The notes: a model not told the origin generated them from the sequence alone. Counted from the first letter of the stretch, positions 15,941 to 25,892 are shown. The stretch is DNA of 54,990 nt from Thermogemmatispora tikiterensis (GCF_003268475.1 NZ_MCIF01000002.1:891325-946314), one strand, 5' to 3'. Program-made: numbers and translations.

Positions 15941-16783
15941 TTAGCTCCTGGGAAGAGTCTGGCTCTGGCGCTCTAGGTAGTCCGAGAGAGCTTTGACGAG
16001 GTGTCCCATGCGCGGATGCTCCGGTACAACCTGCGGCCTGACGCCATACTGCTGCAGAGCCTCACTGCACGTGGGGCCAATCGAGGCGACCGTGACCTGC
16101 TTGCGCAGGGCCTCGGCGAGCCTCTGGCGGCATCCCTCCCTCTCTGCCAGCTGGAAGAGGTGACGCACCTGGACCTGACTGGTCAGAATGAGGGCATCGA
16201 CTTGTCCGGCGCAGAGGTCGTGGATGAGCTGGGTGAGGGAACTGGTATCTTCAGGGAGCTGCCACTCGTAGAGGCAGAACTCTAGAACCCGCGCATCGCG
16301 CTCCTGCAGATAGGCCACGAGCCGGGCGTTGCGCTCTCCATAGTGCAGCAGCGCCACGCGCTTCCCGTTCAGCTCGACCTCATCCAGAGCATCGAGGAGT
16401 TCCTCGGTGGTGTATGGCTCGCGTGCACTGATGTGCACCGGCAGGCCATGTTTCCTGAGCACGGTGGCCGGCTTAGGACCACGGCAGATGATGGTGATCC
16501 GCTTGAGTTCATCAAGCAGCTCTGGAAGCAGACCCTGCCGCTCGATCTCCCGTAATAGTGCATTGGCGCCCACGCCGGTCGAGAAGATAATGGCGTCCAG
16601 GCGCTGGGCGCACAGCTCATGCAGCAAGGTCATGGCCTGCTGGGTCGCATCTGCTGGCGGGACCTCGCGCACGGCAGGGATGCAACGGGCATGTCCGCCG
16701 TGACGCGCGATGAGATTGGCGAGTTCCCCGCTCATACGTGCTTCCAGGACAGCGATCTCGGCCTCTGCAAAGCGTCTTGTCAT
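15941..16783 (-). CDS. Uroporphyrinogen-III synthase-like (HemD family) protein (280 aa)
   Basis: The two-lobed HemD pattern is visible: EARMSGELANLIARHGG, DAIIFSTGVGANALLREIER, ICRGPKPATVLRKHGLPV, ALLHYGERNARLVAYL, LILTSQVQVRHLFQLAER and VASIGPTCSEALQQYGVRPQ. HemD closes the tetrapyrrole ring to uroporphyrinogen III, the precursor of siroheme. Members located in nitrate operons also occur as regulators, but no DNA-binding domain is attached here. It lies in line with nirD (160-base gap), and NirB needs siroheme, so a biosynthetic role fits. ATG 16783 has AAAGGGA upstream; an in-frame upstream start adds 13 unrelated residues. Confidence 0.85.
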   Translation of the reverse strand: MTRRFAEAEIAVLEARMSGELANLIARHGGHARCIPAVREVPPADATQQAMTLLHELCAQRLDAIIFSTGVGANALLREIERQGLLPELLDELKRITIICRGPKPATVLRKHGLPVHISAREPYTTEELLDALDEVELNGKRVALLHYGERNARLVAYLQERDARVLEFCLYEWQLPEDTSSLTQLIHDLCAGQVDALILTSQVQVRHLFQLAEREGCRQRLAEALRKQVTVASIGPTCSEALQQYGVRPQVVPEHPRMGHLVKALSDYLERQSQTLPRS

Positions 16784-16942
16784 AGCTGGTCCCTTTTCCT
16801 CTTTCCGTGTTCTGCCTTCCACTCGCCTCGTCTCCCTCTCAATCGGCTCATGGGTGACGTAGCAAGTCGTCTCGTTTGTCCGCGGCCCAACTTGAGCGGC
16901 GGGCCGAGGCAGCGAGGGCAGGACCTGCCCCGGCCCTCTTCT

Positions 16943-17284
16943 TTAGTCGTCAACGGTGATCAGAATGTTGCCATCGGCATCAAGGCGGACGGGATAGGTG
17001 CGCAGGCTTGGGCAACTATTCCCGAGCGGGGTGCCCGTGCGCAGGTTGAATTTGAAAGCGTGCAGCGGGCAGATGACTGTGCCATCGCCGATGATGCCGT
17101 CGGCTAAAGGCCCTCCCCGGTGGGGGCAGTCAGCTTGCGTCGCGAATAGCTCTTCGCTGCGGCTGCGAAAGACGGCAACGAGCCGATCGCGCAACCGATA
17201 GGTGCGGCCTTCGCCGCGCGGAATGCGGCTGATGTGCCCTAGATTATAGCACACGGCTCCGGGTGATAGCGGCGCCTTCATCAT
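16943..17284 (-). CDS. nirD: Nitrite reductase small subunit, Rieske-type (113 aa)
   Basis: The protein contains the Rieske [2Fe-2S] ligands CPHRGGPL (Cys, His) and CPLHAFKFNLRTG (Cys, His), separated by ADGIIGDGTVI, and has the standard length of NirD. It acts with NirB in the cytoplasm in NAD(P)H-dependent reduction of nitrite to ammonium. Two adjacent ATGs (17284, 17281) follow AAGGAGG at a rather long 14 bases. It follows nirB by about 108 bases in the same direction. Confidence 0.92.
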   Translation of the reverse strand: MMKAPLSPGAVCYNLGHISRIPRGEGRTYRLRDRLVAVFRSRSEELFATQADCPHRGGPLADGIIGDGTVICPLHAFKFNLRTGTPLGNSCPSLRTYPVRLDADGNILITVDD

Positions 17285-17392
17285 GGCTCGCTCGTTTCCT
17301 CCTTTCCACTCTATGCTGTCCTCGTCGGGACTTCCTGCAGGGCGTACGTGGACCAGGATGGAGAAAGCAGACCGGATCAGGTCGAAGCATGC

Positions 17393-19870
17393 TCACTCGC
17401 TGGCCCCCAGGGGAACGGGCACGGCCTCCAGAGCCTGGCTAAACTGAGTGGGAGTCACGGGCTGCTCGGCCTCGCGCTGCCAGGGGTCAACATAGGCGTC
17501 GACGGCAGCCTGAATCTCGCGGTCGAGGCGCTCGCAGATGCCCTCGGCATCCTCCACCAGGACGCGCCGCAGGTGCTCGATGCCAACGCGCTCTACGAAG
17601 TCGTAGCTGCGTTCCTGATATTTCGCGTTCTCGCGATAGTACTGCATGAACCGCCCCATGTAGAGCAGCACCTCCTCATGGGTCGCGACCGTGCAAAGCA
17701 GGTCGCCCTTGCGAACACGCGAACCAGCGGCCCCGCCAACATAGATCTCCCAGCGTCCTCCCTCGATGGCCACGGCCCCCAGGTCCTTAGTCGTAGCCTC
17801 TGAGCAGTTACGTGGGCAGCCAGCAGTAGCCAGCTTGACCTTGTGTGGCATCTCGATGCCTTGATAGCGCCTCTCAATTTTGATGCCAAGGGCGGTACTG
17901 TCGCCCAGGCCGTAGCGGCAGAAGTCGCTGCCCAGGCAGGTCTTGCAGGTGCGGAAGGCTTTGGTATAGGCATGGCCGGAGGGCATGCCGAGGTCTTTCC
18001 AGATGGCCGGCAGCTGCTCTTTACGCACACCAACCAGGTCGATGCGCTGTCCACCAGTGATCTTGACGAGCGGCACGCGATATTTTTCGGCGACGTCGGC
18101 TATGCGGCGCAGTTGCTCAGGCGTGGTGACGCCCCCGTAGATGCGCGGCACGACGCTGAAGGTGCCGTCTTTCTGGATATTGGCGTGTACGCGGTCATTG
18201 ATGAAACGGGCATCGCGCTCGTCCTGGTAGTCCTTGCCCCAAATGGTCTTGAGCAGCGAGGCCAGGCCGGCTTTGCTGGTCGGGTCTTCTCTGCCGTCGG
18301 CGAGCGCCTGGAAGACAGCGGAGACACTGCGCAGCTTACGCTCTTTGATGACGCGCACCAGTTCAGGCTTGGTCAAGGGAATGGCCGGGACGTAGTAGTG
18401 CACAGCCGGGTCTTCGGCCACCTCGCCCTCGCAGGCCAGGACGAGTAGCTCCTGGACCTGGCTCTTGCAGGAGCCACAGCCAGTGGCGGCGCGCGTGGCC
18501 TCACAGAGGGCCTGGAGGCTGCGCTTGCCAGCGCGCACGGCGGCAAGGATGGCGCCTTTGGAGACACCGTTGCAGTTGCAGATTTGCGCGTCGTCGGGCA
18601 GCTCGGCCACCGATAGCGCCTGCTTGCTACCAGCATGACAGGGGAAGAGCAGCTCAGCGCGGTTGGTGGGCAGAGGGTCACCGCGCAGGAAGAGTTGCAC
18701 AAGGCGGGCAGCAGGCATACTGCCTGGCAGGTCGCCCAGCAGGATGGCGCCCTGCAGGCGCCCCTCGCGTACGATCAGCTTCTTGTAGATCCCGCGGGTG
18801 GGTTCGGCGTAGGTGACGATCTCGTCAGTGCTGCTGGCCGGCTCTTTATCGCCCATAACCGTCAGATCAAGGCCACTGACTTTGAGCCGGGTAGAGATAG
18901 CTGAGCCAGTGTACTGTTTCTGACTGGCGCTGTCGGTCAGGCGTTCGGCCAGGATGCGGGCCTGTTCCCAGACGGGGGCGACCAGGCCATAGGTCTGCCC
19001 GCGATGCTCGGCGCACTCACCGAGGGCAAAAACGTCGGGGACACTGCAGGCCAGGTCATCATCGATGACGATGCCGCGCCTGACAGCCAGACCAGCTGCC
19101 TGTGACAGATCGGTATTAGGGCGGGTGCCGGTGGCAATGATGCAGAGGTCGCAGGCGAGTTCGCTACCATCACTGAAGCGCAGGCCGTAGAGCCGATCTT
19201 CTCCGAGGACGGCCACCGTCTCCTTACTGAGGTGTAGCTGAACTCCCTGCTCGCTGACGAGGCGGGCTAAGACGGCGCTGCCTGCCGCATCGAGCTGAAG
19301 GTTGAGAAGGTGGGGAGCACGGTGGATGAGGTGAACCTCCAGCCCACGTTTGACCAGACCACTGGCAGCCTCCAGTCCGAGGAGTCCCCCGCCGATGATA
19401 GCGGCCCGTCTAGCGTGGCTGCTGTGGGCAAGGATGGCCTGGCAGTCGTCCAGGGTACGGAAAGTAAAGGCTCCCTCGATCAGCTGGCCATCCTCACGCA
19501 CAAGGTTGAGCAAAAGGGGAAGACAGGGACTGCTGCCAGTCGCGATCACCAGGCGGTCGTAAGGTTCCCAGGAGCCATCTGCGATCTGGACACGGTGGCT
19601 CTGCCAGTCAAGGCGAGTGGCGGCCTGACCGGCGCAGAGTCTGACATCATGTTGCTCGTACCAGGCCAGCGGATGGAGAAAGATCTGTTCGGGACAATAG
19701 GTACCGGCCAGGACCCCTGAGAGCAGGATACGATTATAGTTCCCGTAGGGTTCGGCGCCCAAGACCGTGATCTCGTAATGCTCTCCTCCTGGGCGGCTGA
19801 CGATCTCTTCGACAAGGCGGGCGCCGCCCATACCATTGCCGATGACAACGAGTCGCTGTTTCCGCGTCAT
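17393..19870 (-). CDS. nirB: Assimilatory nitrite reductase [NAD(P)H] large subunit (825 aa)
   Basis: Domains in order: an FAD/NAD(P)-binding oxidoreductase (VVIGNGMGGARLVEEI near the start, VIATGSSPCLP, IIGGGLLGLEAASGL, FALGECAEHRG); a BFD-like [2Fe-2S] domain (CNCNGVSKGAI ... GCGSCK, about residues 428-480); then two ferredoxin-like half-domains and the siroheme/[4Fe-4S] core with TCLGSDFCRYG and CPRNCSEATTKDLG, supplying four Cys. It passes electrons from NAD(P)H to siroheme and reduces nitrite to ammonium. Length is normal. GGGAGGGAG lies before ATG 19870, 21 bases after the end of the nitrate reductase gene, so the genes are co-transcribed. Confidence 0.96.
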   Translation of the reverse strand: MTRKQRLVVIGNGMGGARLVEEIVSRPGGEHYEITVLGAEPYGNYNRILLSGVLAGTYCPEQIFLHPLAWYEQHDVRLCAGQAATRLDWQSHRVQIADGSWEPYDRLVIATGSSPCLPLLLNLVREDGQLIEGAFTFRTLDDCQAILAHSSHARRAAIIGGGLLGLEAASGLVKRGLEVHLIHRAPHLLNLQLDAAGSAVLARLVSEQGVQLHLSKETVAVLGEDRLYGLRFSDGSELACDLCIIATGTRPNTDLSQAAGLAVRRGIVIDDDLACSVPDVFALGECAEHRGQTYGLVAPVWEQARILAERLTDSASQKQYTGSAISTRLKVSGLDLTVMGDKEPASSTDEIVTYAEPTRGIYKKLIVREGRLQGAILLGDLPGSMPAARLVQLFLRGDPLPTNRAELLFPCHAGSKQALSVAELPDDAQICNCNGVSKGAILAAVRAGKRSLQALCEATRAATGCGSCKSQVQELLVLACEGEVAEDPAVHYYVPAIPLTKPELVRVIKERKLRSVSAVFQALADGREDPTSKAGLASLLKTIWGKDYQDERDARFINDRVHANIQKDGTFSVVPRIYGGVTTPEQLRRIADVAEKYRVPLVKITGGQRIDLVGVRKEQLPAIWKDLGMPSGHAYTKAFRTCKTCLGSDFCRYGLGDSTALGIKIERRYQGIEMPHKVKLATAGCPRNCSEATTKDLGAVAIEGGRWEIYVGGAAGSRVRKGDLLCTVATHEEVLLYMGRFMQYYRENAKYQERSYDFVERVGIEHLRRVLVEDAEGICERLDREIQAAVDAYVDPWQREAEQPVTPTQFSQALEAVPVPLGASE

Positions 19871-19891
19871 CTGCGTTGCTCCCTCCCTCTA

Positions 19892-22006
19892 TTACTCGCC
19901 TGGACTGGCAAGGCGCTCGATGCGTGCTGCACAGACCTTGAACTCGGGCATGCGACTTATAGGATCGAGCGCACTACTGGTCAGGCGATTGACTGCTTGT
20001 ACGTCACCCCAGTGGAAAGGGACGAAAAGCGTATCCTCGCGAATGGCCTCATTGATCGTGATACGGCCCCGCATACTCGCCCGGCGTGTCGAGAGCAGGG
20101 CCAGGTCCCCTTCAGAGAGACCGTGCTCCCTGGCTGTGGTGGGGTGAATCTCGATCAATGGCTCAGGACTGAGTGCGCGCAGCTGACTGATGCGCCGGGT
20201 CTGGCTGCCTGACTGATAATGGGCCAGAATGCGGCCTGTGCTGAGATAGAGGGGATAGTCGCGGTCAGGCTCTTCGCCAGGCCCCTGATAGTGGGTCACA
20301 TGAAAGCGGGCGCGCCCGTCGGCAGTGGGAAAGCCGTCGGCGAAGAGGCGAGGAGTACCTGGGTGCTCTGGCGTCGGGCAGGGCCAGAAAACGCCCTGCT
20401 GGGCATCGATCTTTTCGTAGGTGATGCCGGCATAATCGGCCAGGCCCCCGGCGCTGGCGCGTCTGAGTTCTTCGAAGACTTCCCGCGCGTTACGAAAGGG
20501 GAAATACTGGCCTTTGCCCAGGCGCCTGGCCAGCTCGCAGAGCAGCGTGATCTCATCCCAGACACCGGCTGGCGGGGCAAAGGCACGCCGCCGATGGATG
20601 ACACGGCCTTCGAGATTGGTGAGCGTGCCCTCTTCTTCGGCCCATTGAGTGACCGGTAAGACAATCGTAGCTAGCCGCGCCGTCTCAGAGAGGAAGAAGT
20701 CACAGACGATCAGGCAGTCGAGGGCGGCCAGTCGCTCTTCGATGTGCAGGGCGTTAGGAGCTGAGACCACCAGGTTACTGCCCATGACGAACAGGCAGCG
20801 CACGCCCTCGGGCGTGCCCAGGCTGGTCAGCAGTTCATAAGCTGAGCGGCCTGGACCAGGAAGCTCGCCCTCGTCAATCCCCCAGACGCGAGCGATGGTG
20901 GCTCTGGCCGTAGGATCGTCGATCCGGCGATAGCCCGGGAGCTGATTGGCCTTCTGGCCGTGCTCGCGTCCTCCCTGGCCGTTGCCCTGGCCAGTGAGGC
21001 TGCCGAAGCCGCTTCCGGGCTTACCGACAAGCCCAAGGGCCAGGGCAACGTTGATATAGGCCAGGACATTGGTCACCCCTTGACGCTGCTGCTCAACGCC
21101 GCGCCCGGTCAAGATGATGGCAGAGCGAGCGTGGCCCAGCAGGTGAGCCACCTCGGTCAGGTCTCGCTCGGGCACACCGGTCAGACGTTCGACACGCTCC
21201 GGCCAATAGGCGGCGGCCATCGCCCGCGCGGCGTCAAAGTGGCTGGTACGTTGGGCGATGTAATCTTCGTCGACAAGGCCATCGCGAATCAGAACGTGCA
21301 GCAGACCATTGGCCAGCACCGCATCGCTGCCGGGCGTGAGCTGCAGATGGCGCCGGCCTGAACGAGCCGTGAGGCTGTGACGGGGATCAACCGTGATCAG
21401 CAGGCCCCCAGCTCGCTGCTGACGGTCCAGATACTGCATCAGCGGGGGCATAGTTTCGGCGATGTTACTTCCCGCGAGGAGGATGACCTCGGCCTGAGCC
21501 AGGTCCTCCAGAGGGAAGGGCAGCCCCCTGTCGAGGCCAAAGGCGCGATTCATGGCTTCCGCCGCCGAGGACATGCAGAAGCGCCCGTTGTAGTCGATCT
21601 GGGAAGTGTTCAGGGCCAGGCGGGCAAACTTGCCGAGCAGATAGGCCTCTTCGTTAGTCAAGGCCCCGCTACCGAAGACGCCGACAGCCTCCTTGCCATA
21701 GCGCTGCTGGGTGATGTGGATATGCTGCACAATGCTATCGAGCGCTTCGTCCCATGAGATCGGCAGCAGGCGTCCATCGGGCTGACGTTTGAGGGGTGTC
21801 TGGAGGCGTTCAGGATGGGCCAGCGTCTGCGGTGCGGTCCATCCTTTAAGGCAGAGTCCTCCCTTGTTGACAGGAAAGCCTCTGTCGCCCTCGATCCATA
21901 GCTGTTGCGGGCCTCCTCCCAGGAGCATGCCGCACTGGAAGGCACAGTATGGGCAATGAGTTGCTACGCTGTTTGAGCCGCTACTTGTCTCTCGCCGCAG
22001 CTGCAA
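19892..22006 (-). CDS. Assimilatory nitrate reductase, molybdopterin catalytic subunit (704 aa)
   Basis: The N-terminal [4Fe-4S] motif is CPYCAFQCGMLLGG with GGLCLKG, followed by the molybdopterin oxidoreductase body (SWDEALDSIVQHI, GSGALTNEEAYLLGKFARLA, LLAGSNIAETMPPLMQYLDR, GFGSLTGQGNGQGGREHGQK, ADGRARFHVTHYQG) and the molydopterin dinucleotide-binding end (YPLYLSTGRILAHYQSGSQT, PEPLIEIHPTTAREHGLSEG). This is the NasA/NarB type that reduces nitrate to nitrite in the cytoplasm. No extra C-terminal [2Fe-2S] domain is present. I place the start at TTG 22006, six bases after GGGAGG; an upstream in-frame TTG at 22033 lacks such a site. It is the first gene of the operon. Confidence 0.93.
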   Translation of the reverse strand: MQLRRETSSGSNSVATHCPYCAFQCGMLLGGGPQQLWIEGDRGFPVNKGGLCLKGWTAPQTLAHPERLQTPLKRQPDGRLLPISWDEALDSIVQHIHITQQRYGKEAVGVFGSGALTNEEAYLLGKFARLALNTSQIDYNGRFCMSSAAEAMNRAFGLDRGLPFPLEDLAQAEVILLAGSNIAETMPPLMQYLDRQQRAGGLLITVDPRHSLTARSGRRHLQLTPGSDAVLANGLLHVLIRDGLVDEDYIAQRTSHFDAARAMAAAYWPERVERLTGVPERDLTEVAHLLGHARSAIILTGRGVEQQRQGVTNVLAYINVALALGLVGKPGSGFGSLTGQGNGQGGREHGQKANQLPGYRRIDDPTARATIARVWGIDEGELPGPGRSAYELLTSLGTPEGVRCLFVMGSNLVVSAPNALHIEERLAALDCLIVCDFFLSETARLATIVLPVTQWAEEEGTLTNLEGRVIHRRRAFAPPAGVWDEITLLCELARRLGKGQYFPFRNAREVFEELRRASAGGLADYAGITYEKIDAQQGVFWPCPTPEHPGTPRLFADGFPTADGRARFHVTHYQGPGEEPDRDYPLYLSTGRILAHYQSGSQTRRISQLRALSPEPLIEIHPTTAREHGLSEGDLALLSTRRASMRGRITINEAIREDTLFVPFHWGDVQAVNRLTSSALDPISRMPEFKVCAARIERLASPGE

Positions 22007-22480
22007 GGCTATCCTCCCTCGCTCTAGGAGCAAGGCAGCCAGCTAGCCAGACCAGAGCTGGTCTGGTCCAGGGCCGCTCTCATACAGGCGGGATGCGCAT
22101 CGTCACTCTTTGTTCCCCGACCGCTCCTCGCCCGGTCTGGTTCCTTGCCGCGTCCAGGGGAACAGGGGCAGCAGCAGCGCTGTGGGATCTACTCCGGTCG
22201 GATCGACTGGCAGCCATCGACTGTCTCTGGCTCTGCAGTCACTGTCTGCCCGGGCCGGCCTGATGATCGGCAGAGCCTTTAGTCAATCTGCACAGTTACC
22301 TTTTGTGAATATACATTACCATCCCATTTTTAGCGCTGTCATTGGCAGAATAGCTGAAGATTCTCCTCTGCTTATTGGCTATATTGCACAATTCACTGAT
22401 CTGGTGGCTGTCCTGAAGGCCCCTGGCCGTGTTGCCTTGCAGCCTGGGCAGCGCGGGGCGCTGCCCTTCTATCGCCGCCC
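22007..22480. other. Upstream region of the nitrate operon
   Basis: It must carry the leftward promoter of the nitrate operon. An AT-richer patch at about 22295-22400 stands out from the GC-rich surroundings, but no convincing -35/-10 pair, operator or gene was recognised. Confidence 0.35.
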
Positions 22481-22581
22481 AAAAAAGCGCCGGACGCCAG
22501 CGAGCGAAGAAGACGGTCGACAGGCAACCTTCCCGGCAGTGCCTGAGCGACCGCTGTCTCCACAGAACCGGCGTCCGGCGC
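22481..22581 (-). terminator. Rho-independent-like terminator of the ferritin-like gene
   Basis: On the minus strand GGCGCCGGACGCC-type sequence (22581-22570) and GGCGTCCGGCGC (22498-22487) form a perfect 12-bp stem around a long loop of about 71 bases, followed at once by TTTTTT. The hairpin lies about 75 bases after the stop at 22657. The large loop is unusual, but arm identity and the T-run make termination likely. Confidence 0.6.
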
Positions 22582-22656
22582 CCAGCCCGCTCCTCCCACC
22601 CCGTTCCCTTGCCAGCAACATCTGTCCCCAGAAGGGGCAGAGGAGCGAAGAGAGCG

Positions 22657-23430
22657 CTATTTGAAGAATTTTGGTACATTCACATTATAAAATTCGGCCT
22701 CCAGGAACTCCAGGAGGAGCGCGAAATTCAGAATAGCCGCGTCGTTCTTGAGAGAGGCCGAGGGATCGGAGCCACCATTGAGACTGGCAATAAAAGGCGA
22801 CACGGCGTTCACAATCTCGGCTTGCGAGAGCGGCTTGTCGAAGGCCCCATTGGCGCTTAGCGGCTTATTGAGCAAGGCATCGAGAAAGCCGGCATGGCGT
22901 GCCTCCACTGTCAGGATCGAACCAGCGGCGGCCAGATAGGCTTTGGTGGCGATAGCCGGGGCCGCCATCAAATAGGCTCCCACCCCAACATTCTCAAAGG
23001 TTTGGGCCAACTGAGCGAAGGCCTGGACGTCCATCTGCTCCAGGTTCTTGAAGGTTGGCTTGGGGCGAGGCTGAACGCCTGCCTTGGTCAGGGCCTGCTG
23101 CAGAAAGGTCACATGGGCATTCTCATCCTGCATAATCTCGCGGAAGGCCGAGCCACTATCAGCCACCGCCGCGAGCGAGAGCATGCGTACTGGGGATGAT
23201 GGCGCTGAAGTGGCTGCACTGGTCGGCGTTGAGGCCGAACCCGTCATCGTCGAGCCGGAGCCGCAGGCCGCCAGCAAGCCCCCAACGGGTACCGCCAGCA
23301 CCATCCCTGTCAACGAGCGGCGTAAAAAGGCCCGGCGTGCCGGGACCCTGGTCCTGGCAGTAGCTGACTCCTCCCCCTGGATGTCAGACTGCTGGCTAGC
23401 TAGCTGTGAATCGTGCACAGGATCGAACAT
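22657..23430 (-). CDS. Ferritin-like domain lipoprotein (257 aa)
   Basis: The N-terminus has a twin-arginine-like and hydrophobic segment (RRAFLRRSLTGMVLAVPVGG) ending in a lipobox LLAAC, so the protein is probably exported and lipid-anchored. An S/T-rich linker follows. The rest is an all-helical ferritin-like domain: EIMQDENAHVTFLQQALTKA, a second helix with LAQTFENVGVGAYLMAAPAI and VEARHAGFLDALLN. E-x2-H pairs and VEARHA are typical metal-site positions of the desiccation-related/Rds1 group. The function may be iron or oxidant handling at the membrane, which is inference. GAGGAAG precedes ATG 23430. Confidence 0.85.
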   Translation of the reverse strand: MFDPVHDSQLASQQSDIQGEESATARTRVPARRAFLRRSLTGMVLAVPVGGLLAACGSGSTMTGSASTPTSAATSAPSSPVRMLSLAAVADSGSAFREIMQDENAHVTFLQQALTKAGVQPRPKPTFKNLEQMDVQAFAQLAQTFENVGVGAYLMAAPAIATKAYLAAAGSILTVEARHAGFLDALLNKPLSANGAFDKPLSQAEIVNAVSPFIASLNGGSDPSASLKNDAAILNFALLLEFLEAEFYNVNVPKFFK

Positions 23431-23711
23431 GCTTCGTCTTCCTCATCTCCATCAGAGTAGTGGGTAAGCTGGCTGCCAACGGTTGCGCCCCTCCCGTCAG
23501 TCAGACCGGCCAAGGTAACGAGAAGAGAGATAGCCGCCTTAGAGGCCGGCCTGTTGACCTGCACTGCAGTGGCCCTCTCTATCCTGACATTGAGCACATA
23601 CGCGCTGCGTCGGCAACTGGATTACTGAGGTGCCCAGTCTGGGAGCGCGGCGGCTTGCCGCGGCACGTATACTTAAGGGGAGAGACTCTTGAGAGAAGAG
23701 TTGGAGGGACG

Positions 23712-24116
23712 ATGCAAGCCTTCAGGGCGCGCTGGCAAGCGCGCGTCCGTCAACTGCGGCAAGAAGTCCATGCCCTGCTCCTGGCCTATCGTGATCCGCG
23801 CCTGCCCTGGTACCACCGCCTGTTGCTTCTTGGTCTCCTGAGCTATGCCTTCAGTCCGGTCGACCTGATCCCTGACTGCATCCCGGTCGTCGGCTATCTT
23901 GATGATCTGGTCATTCTGCCGCTCGGAATTCTTCTGGCTATCAAGCTCCTGCCGCCTGCTATTCTAGAGGAGAGCCGGGCCCGTGCACGCACCGCTCAGG
24001 CCCAGGAGAGGCCTCGCTTTCGAGGAGGAATCTTTCTGGTGCTGGCGTTCTGGGGACTTGGCATCCTCTTCTCGCTCTGGGTGCTTAGCAAGTCTCATCT
24101 CATACCAGGTCACTGA
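23712..24116 (+). CDS. DUF1232 (YkvA-type) membrane protein (134 aa)
   Basis: The conserved block is HRLLLLGLLSYAFSPVDLIP with DCIPVVGYLDDLVILPLGIL, the hallmark of DUF1232 proteins, in which P-D-x-IPD/C-xPVxGxLDD spans a membrane hairpin. A second hydrophobic segment (GGIFLVLAFWGLGILFSLWV) lies at the C-terminus. Function unknown. ATG 23712 has GGAGGG upstream; the longer frame back to 23406 has no support. Confidence 0.85.
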   Translation: MQAFRARWQARVRQLRQEVHALLLAYRDPRLPWYHRLLLLGLLSYAFSPVDLIPDCIPVVGYLDDLVILPLGILLAIKLLPPAILEESRARARTAQAQERPRFRGGIFLVLAFWGLGILFSLWVLSKSHLIPGH

Positions 24117-24575
24117 AAAAGCCAGCCGGCCCGGCCCCATCCATCCTACCTGGCCCGCCCGTGGTGCACAGAAGAGAAGCTACCCGGCCTCATCGCCAGG
24201 TAGCATCACAACTCTTGGCCCGAAGACAAGCGAAGCGAACAATCAGCATTCGGAAAGATCGATCCGGGGGCGTTCCCTGTTTCGCTTCACCACGGTCGCT
24301 TTTGCCTCCCTCTCACTGCTGGCAACAAAACGACTCGATGCCACAGCAACCAGGGGACACGCCCCTTTAGACAAATAGCCCTTCCTCGACAGAGGAGAGA
24401 AATAGTAGAGAGACACCGACCACCATGCCTAGAGTCCCTCTGACTGCGATCGCAGGCTGTACCTTGTTCGATCTTAGAGGGGCAACTATTCCAATTCCAC
24501 CCGTAGTCGTCACCAGCCATCCACGACCATCAGCCCACACACTAGCTATCAGCAGTCACCAGTCACGATGCAACG
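24117..24575. other. 460-base intergenic region, nothing recognised
   Basis: Between the DUF1232 gene and the end of the small HTH gene no gene, RNA or clear terminator was recognised. Short frames on both strands lack ribosome sites and domain features. Confidence 0.4.
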
Positions 24576-24776
24576 CTACTTCTGCCCCTCACCTAAGAGC
24601 CGTTCCAGCGTTGAGCGCTTAATACGATAACTCTGGCGCTGGCTGGCCCGAGGCAGGCGCACTCCCTCTAGCAAGCCCTCCTTGACCCAGCGTCTGACCG
24701 TGGTAGCATCGACCCTCAAGAGCTGTGCGACTTCGCTGATTGTGAGCAGTTCTTCCACTTCCAGATGTCGATCCAT
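24576..24776 (-). CDS. Small excisionase/MerR-type HTH DNA-binding protein (66 aa)
   Basis: LTISEVAQLLRVDATTVRRW followed by VKEGLLEGVRLP and QSYRIKRSTLERLL is the helix-turn-helix and wing of the AlpA/excisionase (HTH_17) family. It is preceded by AGGAGAGAAGG and ATG 24776. Such proteins bind DNA as regulators or recombination directionality factors; no integrase is nearby, so a regulatory role is more likely. The upstream frame to 24857 is not supported. Confidence 0.85.
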   Translation of the reverse strand: MDRHLEVEELLTISEVAQLLRVDATTVRRWVKEGLLEGVRLPRASQRQSYRIKRSTLERLLGEGQK

Positions 24777-25127
24777 AACCTTCTCTCCTTCGCAGACAAC
24801 CGGTCCGACACAACCGCTTCCAGGGAAAAGAGAGGAAAGAGGGGAGGGGACAGACACCCAGGGCTGCCCCCGCCTGGCGTCCCCTTTGGACCAGGGATGC
24901 TTTCCTTTCTCACCAGCGCTCCACAGGGCTGGCCCCTCTCGCGCCCTGGAACCGCCACGACGGTATTCTGTGTCTGCAGCATTGGCATCGAGATGCGTCT
25001 ATCATACCGTTTCCAAGAGCCTCTGACAAGCCTCTTTCTAGCCCCTTTGTGGCCCCCCCCAACCGTTCAAACTGGCTCACGCTGCTGCTCAAGCGAGGGA
25101 GTCCTTACCTGACCCAGGCCAGGCACG
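24777..25127. other. 350-base intergenic region
   Basis: It lies upstream of the HTH gene and downstream of the OsmC gene, both leftward. It should hold the HTH promoter. No further element was recognised. Confidence 0.35.
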
Positions 25128-25565
25128 CTACGGCTTGCCGGGGGCCAGGAGCGTCACACTGTGCGTGATCGGGGCCGCCGCTCGCAGCATGGCGCTCACG
25201 GGGCAATATTTTGTTTCGCTGAGTTCAATAGCTCGTGCAATCACCTCCTGTTCAAGAGCAACGCCTGCGATACGATGTTCCACATGAAAGGCGGTAAAGA
25301 CACGTGGGTGGTGCTCTGCCCGCTCGCTATGGACAACGACCTCATAAGAAGTAATTTGCAGACGTTTTTTGCGTAGAATGGACAGAACCGTGATGCCAGT
25401 GCAAGCCCCCAGAGCCAGCGGCAGCAGCTCCATCGGGCGCAGCTTCCCTTCGACTCCTCCCTGCTCGGCAGCCGCTGTTAACGACAGCAGCTTTCCGCTG
25501 GCTGTCTCCGCCAGAAAGGTCATGTTCTCCTGCAAGCGCAGTCGCGCTGCCACGGTCAGCGTCAT
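25128..25565 (-). CDS. OsmC/Ohr-family protein (145 aa)
   Basis: The OsmC fold is marked by KLRPMELLPLALGACTGITV (first conserved Cys), a beta section with VFTAFHVEHRIAG, and AIELSETKYCPVSAMLRAAA, where the second Cys lies in the SxxKYCPVS motif. Both redox Cys residues are present, so thiol-dependent peroxide reduction is possible; many YhfA-like members have an unknown substrate. It is a cytoplasmic protein of usual length. The ATG at 25565 lies directly upstream of the divergent region before the expansin gene. Confidence 0.88.
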   Translation of the reverse strand: MTLTVAARLRLQENMTFLAETASGKLLSLTAAAEQGGVEGKLRPMELLPLALGACTGITVLSILRKKRLQITSYEVVVHSERAEHHPRVFTAFHVEHRIAGVALEQEVIARAIELSETKYCPVSAMLRAAAPITHSVTLLAPGKP

Positions 25566-25892
25566 CGCTACACTCCTTGTCTGTCACCTCAGCTTGATGG
25601 TGTTTTGCTCCCTCGGAGCCTATCGAGCCAGATCCTGGCTGCCTTGTATTGTACCATGCCTGACCGCCTCAACCTGGGTAGATCGACCGGGCGGGCCCAG
25701 TTCGCCGCTATCGCGTGCCACTGTCTTGCAGATGACTGCTACTTGCTCTGGCTATGACAGTTTCTTTTCCTCTATACTGGGGCAGAAAGACCCTGAGCCG
25801 GGGTGGTAGACGGCGTCAGGGCCGGCCAGGCCCTGATGATCGCCTCCACCGCCCTGGCTCACGACTGGCCTTACTGTGCAAGGAGAAGCGGA